From Acidaminococcus sp. CAG:917 (GTDB lineage: Bacteria; Bacillota; Clostridia; Christensenellales; CAG-917): a stretch of 9,517 nt of DNA. The translations under genes were made by a program, and so were the position numbers. The stretch covers positions 31,027 to 40,543 of the forward strand of contig FR901016.1 of the NCBI GenBank assembly GCA_000437555.1, read 5' to 3'. Below the pieces are notes generated by a model. The model ran no database searches, was not told the DNA's origin, and saw only the letters and a program-made list of their open reading frames with translations. This document shows, piece after piece, positions 7,352 to 9,517 of this stretch (its first letter is position 1; each line of letters begins with the position of its first letter).

Positions 7352-7898
7352 AAATACCCACTATGGCAGTTACGGTTTTTGTCGGACGCATCATGTCGCC
7401 CGCAGTCGTCATAACTCCTATCTTTTTAGTAGCGTTAAGTAAATCCAAGAATTTTTGCTGGTCTTTTATCGATGTATCATCAAATCCTATCGAATATCTC
7501 GACGTAATTTTATTGTTGTATGCGTCTGAAATTTCAAGGTTTATCTTGTCGCAAAGCTCTTCAATCATAACAAGCCCTGCATAATCTATAAGAGTGGCAA
7601 GCTCGAGACTTTCGTATTTTGAGCGTTCTATCGCTCTGTCAAATCCGTCGCCGAGAGTGGCGCAAAACAAAACGGCACTCGTGCAACCTTTAAGATGAGC
7701 GGAAAGTTTGGAGCCTTTGAAAAATTCACCGTTAAAATAAACGCCGTCGGGGACAGTTTCGACGTCGGCTTTTAAAGTAACGCTTTTTTCGGCAGCGCAA
7801 TCGTTTGAGATTTCGACCGCCTTAGACAGCGCTTCGTCATTATAGAAAATAGGGCGTTTTCTGCCCATAAAGTCCAAAAGAGTTTGCTTAGTTATCAT
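7344..7898 (-). CDS. Free-standing methionine synthase reactivation (AdoMet-binding) domain protein
   Basis: The protein has 184 residues from the ATG at 7898 and matches the fourth, reactivation domain of MetH, as in the separate Thermotoga protein TM0269. The domain uses AdoMet and an electron donor to remethylate cob(II)alamin formed by accidental oxidation. The visible AdoMet motif is R134-Y-S-I-G138-F139, where most relatives have R-x-x-P-G-Y. The C-terminal MMRPTKTVTAIVGI stretch matches the domain's conserved end. The gene overlaps the metF stop by 11 bases and the metH start by eight, so all three are translated as a coupled set. A TTG at 7928 would add ten residues but overlap metF by 41 bases, and they do not look like family sequence, so I prefer the ATG. 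Neither start has a good ribosome binding site. Loss of Pro and Tyr in the motif is unusual and could alter AdoMet binding. Confidence 0.85.
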   Translation of the reverse strand: MITKQTLLDFMGRKRPIFYNDEALSKAVEISNDCAAEKSVTLKADVETVPDGVYFNGEFFKGSKLSAHLKGCTSAVLFCATLGDGFDRAIERSKYESLELATLIDYAGLVMIEELCDKINLEISDAYNNKITSRYSIGFDDTSIKDQQKFLDLLNATKKIGVMTTAGDMMRPTKTVTAIVGIYD

Positions 7899-8742
7899 TT
7901 TTAAATTTGGGCAGTATGCGCTCCGCAATCTCGCCCTTGTTCATAGTGTATAGGTGAATACCCTTTGCTCCGCCCTTGATGAGAGAATCTATTTGTTTTA
8001 CCGCAAGAGAAATACCTCTTTCAAAAAATTCCTTTTCGTCGGGATTATCTGCTTTGAGTTTTAAAAATTCGGCAGGGACGGAGGCGTCTGAAAGAGAGAC
8101 GCTGTGCTCGAGTGTCTTTGCCGAAAACATAGGCATTATGCCTGCCTCAATGGGAACGTTTATGCCTTTTTTTGAAGTTAAATCCAGAAAGCGGAAAAAT
8201 TTGTCGTTATCCAAAAAAAGCTGAGTGATAAGGTGAGTGACTCCGCAGTCAATTTTTCTTTTCAAATTGTCGATGTCCTCTTCAAGCGTTTTTGCTTCGG
8301 GGTGCTTTTCGGGATAACACGCGCCAATCAAATTAAATTCAGGGTGGCGAGTGCTTAAGTATTCTGCCAAATCGCTTGCGTGGTGAAAATCAAAAAAGCG
8401 GGAAGTGGGGCATACGTCGCCTCTGAGCACCAAGATATTTTCAATTCCTTTGCGGCTTAACATTTCGACCTGTGACTCGAGTTTTCCCACAGTCATATTT
8501 ACGGCGGTCATATGCGCCACAGTATTGATGCCGAATGCGTCAATAGCTATCGACGCCACGTCGGCAGTAGTATCCGCACCTTCTCCGCCGGCTCCGTACG
8601 TCACGGAAACAAAGTCGGGACCTACCGACTTTATGCTTTTTAACGCCCTTATCACGCCTTCGAGATTTCCTGTTTTTTTAGGGGGAAATACCTCCGCGGA
8701 AAGTACAAGTTTTTTGTGTTTGAATAAATCACAGGTTTTCAT
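7888..8742 (-). CDS. metF: Methylenetetrahydrofolate reductase MetF
   Basis: This 284-residue, single-domain bacterial-type reductase turns 5,10-methylene- into 5-methyltetrahydrofolate, the methyl donor for the MetH encoded two genes on. It is an FAD enzyme of the cytoplasm with a TIM-barrel fold. Visible family motifs are AEVFPPK, with Glu17 matching the catalytic Glu of E. coli MetF, VTYGAGG (47-53), HMTAVN (77-82), VLRGD with Asp109, GACYPEKHPEA (140-150) and ITQLFLD with Gln174. Length is normal. No MetV-like zinc partner gene is present. It heads the operon. The ATG has no ribosome binding site, an in-frame stop lies 18 bases upstream, and no other start exists nearby. A near-perfect promoter sits so close that the transcript should begin at the ATG itself. 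Confidence 0.94.
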   Translation of the reverse strand: MKTCDLFKHKKLVLSAEVFPPKKTGNLEGVIRALKSIKSVGPDFVSVTYGAGGEGADTTADVASIAIDAFGINTVAHMTAVNMTVGKLESQVEMLSRKGIENILVLRGDVCPTSRFFDFHHASDLAEYLSTRHPEFNLIGACYPEKHPEAKTLEEDIDNLKRKIDCGVTHLITQLFLDNDKFFRFLDLTSKKGINVPIEAGIMPMFSAKTLEHSVSLSDASVPAEFLKLKADNPDEKEFFERGISLAVKQIDSLIKGGAKGIHLYTMNKGEIAERILPKFKNDN

Positions 8743-8748
8743 AAAAAA

Positions 8749-8777
8749 ATTATAACATCATTTATTTTTTTTGTCTA
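8749..8777 (-). promoter_or_regulatory. Predicted sigma-A promoter of metF operon, apparently leaderless
   Basis: On the minus strand the -35 box is TAGACA (8772-8777, 5 of 6), the spacer is 17 bases, and the -10 box is a perfect TATAAT (8749-8754). Only six T residues (8743-8748) separate the -10 box from the metF ATG, which places the usual +1 position on the A of the start codon. Confidence 0.8.
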
Positions 8778-8971
8778 ATAAACTTTAAACAAATTCCCGA
8801 GCGGCGTGTTTTGAGTCTATCAACGGCGATAATCCTGAAAAATAATCAAATGATTAAACCCTTCAAATCAAAGATGCGGCGAAATCGTTAAACGAAGTGC
8901 ATCAAATGAAAACTTAAAATTTCAAGAACAATACAGTTAAAAGGTAAAAGGGTATGGTATTAAACAATAAA
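8778..8971. other. Intergenic stretch upstream of the metF promoter with no recognised gene
   Basis: I see no open reading frame of note, no S-box, T-box or cobalamin riboswitch, and no clear promoter on either strand. The right part (8887-8976) shares three short collinear words with 1987-2056 after ypeB; this is reported as a finding. Confidence 0.5.
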
Positions 8972-8999
8972 AAAGACCGATTCTGACGAATCGGTCTTT
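8972..8999 (-). terminator. Terminator of the small Cys-rich protein gene
   Basis: GACCGATTC (8975-8983) and GAATCGGTC (8988-8996) form a nine-pair stem with a four-base loop, extended by A-T pairs. Six T residues follow on the minus strand. It lies 12 bases after the stop codon at 9012. Confidence 0.9.
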
Positions 9000-9011
9000 A
9001 GTTTGCACAAA

Positions 9012-9212
9012 CTATCTTAACATTGGCAATTTTCTGTATTTTGCGCAAGCACTGCATCCACCGCCCATTTCCTGTCCGGCAGAATTGATGACCTGACATA
9101 CAGCTTTTTGGACTTCCGTCGAAACTTTTGTTCTATCCGGACTGATAACTCTTTTAGGCTCTTTCCAGTTAGCGCAAGTTCCGCAACATTTTCTGTGATT
9201 AGGATACTCCAT
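9012..9212 (-). CDS. Small Cys-rich protein, possible metal-binding (66 residues)
   Basis: I do not recognise this protein. From the ATG at 9212 it has 66 residues with six cysteines at 9, 10, 13, 39, 53 and 56. C10-x2-C13 and C53-x2-C56 could form a four-Cys zinc or iron-sulphur site, with C39 between. There is no signal peptide or membrane segment, so it is probably cytoplasmic. The frame stays open upstream to an ATG at 9305, but that start is wrong: the promoter at 9252-9280 would start the transcript near 9245, downstream of it. By contrast AGGGGGG stands eight bases before the ATG at 9212. The gene has its own strong promoter and terminator and is divergent from the tRNA gene. Its function is unknown; a Cys-rich metal-binding or redox role is only an inference from the cysteine spacing. 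Confidence 0.82.
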   Translation of the reverse strand: MEYPNHRKCCGTCANWKEPKRVISPDRTKVSTEVQKAVCQVINSAGQEMGGGCSACAKYRKLPMLR

Positions 9213-9220
9213 TTTATTTG

Positions 9221-9227
9221 CCCCCCT
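9221..9227 (-). promoter_or_regulatory. Ribosome binding site that decides the start of the Cys-rich gene
   Basis: AGGGGGG on the minus strand lies eight bases before the ATG at 9212. The six-G run is unusual but is the only good site in this frame, and it lies inside the predicted transcript. Confidence 0.75.
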
Positions 9228-9251
9228 TATGTATTTCTTTTGTGTAACAAT

Positions 9252-9280
9252 ATTATATCTATAAAGCATATAAAAGTCAA
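9252..9280 (-). promoter_or_regulatory. Predicted sigma-A promoter of the Cys-rich gene
   Basis: On the minus strand TTGACT (9275-9280), a 17-base spacer and a perfect TATAAT (9252-9257) form a near-consensus promoter. The predicted transcript starts near 9245, giving a leader of about 33 bases. Confidence 0.85.
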
Positions 9281-9345
9281 TAGGGAAATCAAATTTAATT
9301 AACAAGTAAAATAAGGTAAAAAATAATTAAATAATCCAAGTATAT

Positions 9346-9374
9346 TTGACAAAATCGAAAAGCATTGCTATTAT
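9346..9374 (+). promoter_or_regulatory. Predicted sigma-A promoter of tRNA-Pro
   Basis: A perfect TTGACA (9346-9351), a 17-base spacer and TATTAT (9369-9374, 5 of 6) predict a start near 9381, about five bases before the mature tRNA. It is back to back with the promoter of the Cys-rich gene. Confidence 0.85.
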
Positions 9375-9385
9375 ATTAAAGCAAT

Positions 9386-9462
9386 CGAGGTGTGGCACAG
9401 CTTGGTAGTGCGTTCGGTTCGGGACCGAAAGGTCGCAAGTTCAAATCTTGTCACCTCGACCA
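9386..9462 (+). tRNA. tRNA-Pro (anticodon CGG)
   Basis: The 77-base cloverleaf is complete. The acceptor arms are CGAGGTG and CACCTCG, with the C1-G72 pair and A73 typical of bacterial tRNA-Pro. The D arm contains AGCTTGGTAG. The anticodon stem TTCGG/CCGAA closes the seven-base loop TTCGGGA, which reads CGG for proline CCG codons. The T loop is TTCAAAT, and the CCA end (9460-9462) is encoded. The gene stands alone with its own promoter and terminators and is not part of a tRNA or rRNA cluster in this window. Confidence 0.96.
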
Positions 9463-9463
9463 T

Positions 9464-9489
9464 GGCGGTAAAACACCGCCTTTCTTATT
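9464..9489 (+). terminator. First terminator after tRNA-Pro
   Basis: GGCGGT (9464-9469) pairs with ACCGCC (9475-9480) around an AAAAC loop, followed by TTTCTTATT. It starts two bases after the CCA end. Confidence 0.75.
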
Positions 9490-9490
9490 A

Positions 9491-9515
9491 GAAAACGGCT
9501 AAAGCCGTTTTCTTT
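9491..9515 (+). terminator. Second terminator after tRNA-Pro
   Basis: GAAAACGGC (9491-9499) and GCCGTTTTC (9504-9512) form a nine-pair stem with a four-base loop. The built-in T-run and a short TTT follow before the window ends. It could also serve a minus-strand gene beyond the right edge, because the left arm reads as a T-run on that strand. Confidence 0.7.
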
Positions 9516-9517
9516 CA

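Noticed and set aside
7899..7928. TTG start giving a ten-residue longer reactivation protein
   Set aside because: It would overlap metF by 41 bases, has no clear ribosome binding site, and the extra residues do not resemble the domain's N-terminus.
8778..8971. Possible S-box, T-box or second cobalamin riboswitch upstream of metF
   Set aside because: None of the conserved elements of these RNAs is present on either strand, and the metF promoter lies downstream of this region.
9213..9305. N-terminal extension of the Cys-rich protein from an ATG at 9305
   Set aside because: The near-consensus promoter lies inside it and the strong ribosome binding site precedes the ATG at 9212.

Overview
The window looks like chromosome of an endospore-forming member of the Firmicutes, probably of the Clostridia. 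The evidence is an adjacent sleB-ypeB pair (spore germination), strong AGGAGG-type ribosome binding sites, sigma-A promoters close to TTGACA-17-TATAAT, an ECF-type vitamin transporter component, and a short MetH whose reactivation domain is a separate gene. Base composition is moderately AT-rich with AT-rich intergenic DNA. I see no phage, transposon, integrase or CRISPR signal, and I do not name a genus.

Layout. Positions 1-1946 (+): the 3' part of sleB and complete ypeB, the germination cortex-lytic enzyme and its partner. A bidirectional hairpin terminator at 2048-2082 separates them from convergent genes. Positions 2086-3156 (-): a zinc-ribbon, Pro/Tyr-rich, four-helix membrane protein of unknown function with its own promoter. 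Positions 3390-4807 (-): a cobalamin riboswitch, a DUF4430 (transcobalamin-like) lipoprotein gene and an ECF S-component gene, read here as a B12 capture and uptake unit. Positions 4831-8777 (-): a methionine-synthesis operon in the order metF, free-standing MetH reactivation domain, metH, ending in a hairpin terminator. Positions 9012-9280 (-): a 66-residue Cys-rich protein with promoter and terminator. Positions 9346-9512 (+): a single tRNA-Pro(CGG) gene with its own promoter and two terminators.

How the genes fit together. MetF makes 5-methyltetrahydrofolate. The three-module MetH moves that methyl group through cobalamin to homocysteine, and the small partner should reactivate oxidised cobalamin using AdoMet. 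The adjacent riboswitch-controlled lipoprotein and S-component would supply the cobalamin that MetH needs. B12 import and the main B12-using enzyme are therefore neighbours, but only the import genes carry a B12 sensor. The metF promoter is placed so that transcription should begin at the start codon itself, which leaves no 5' leader for a riboswitch.

The observations most worth following up are the apparently leaderless metF, the riboswitch-lipoprotein-S-component unit, the split methionine synthase with an altered AdoMet motif, and the two uncharacterised zinc-ribbon or Cys-rich proteins. No wholly new defence or mobile system is visible.
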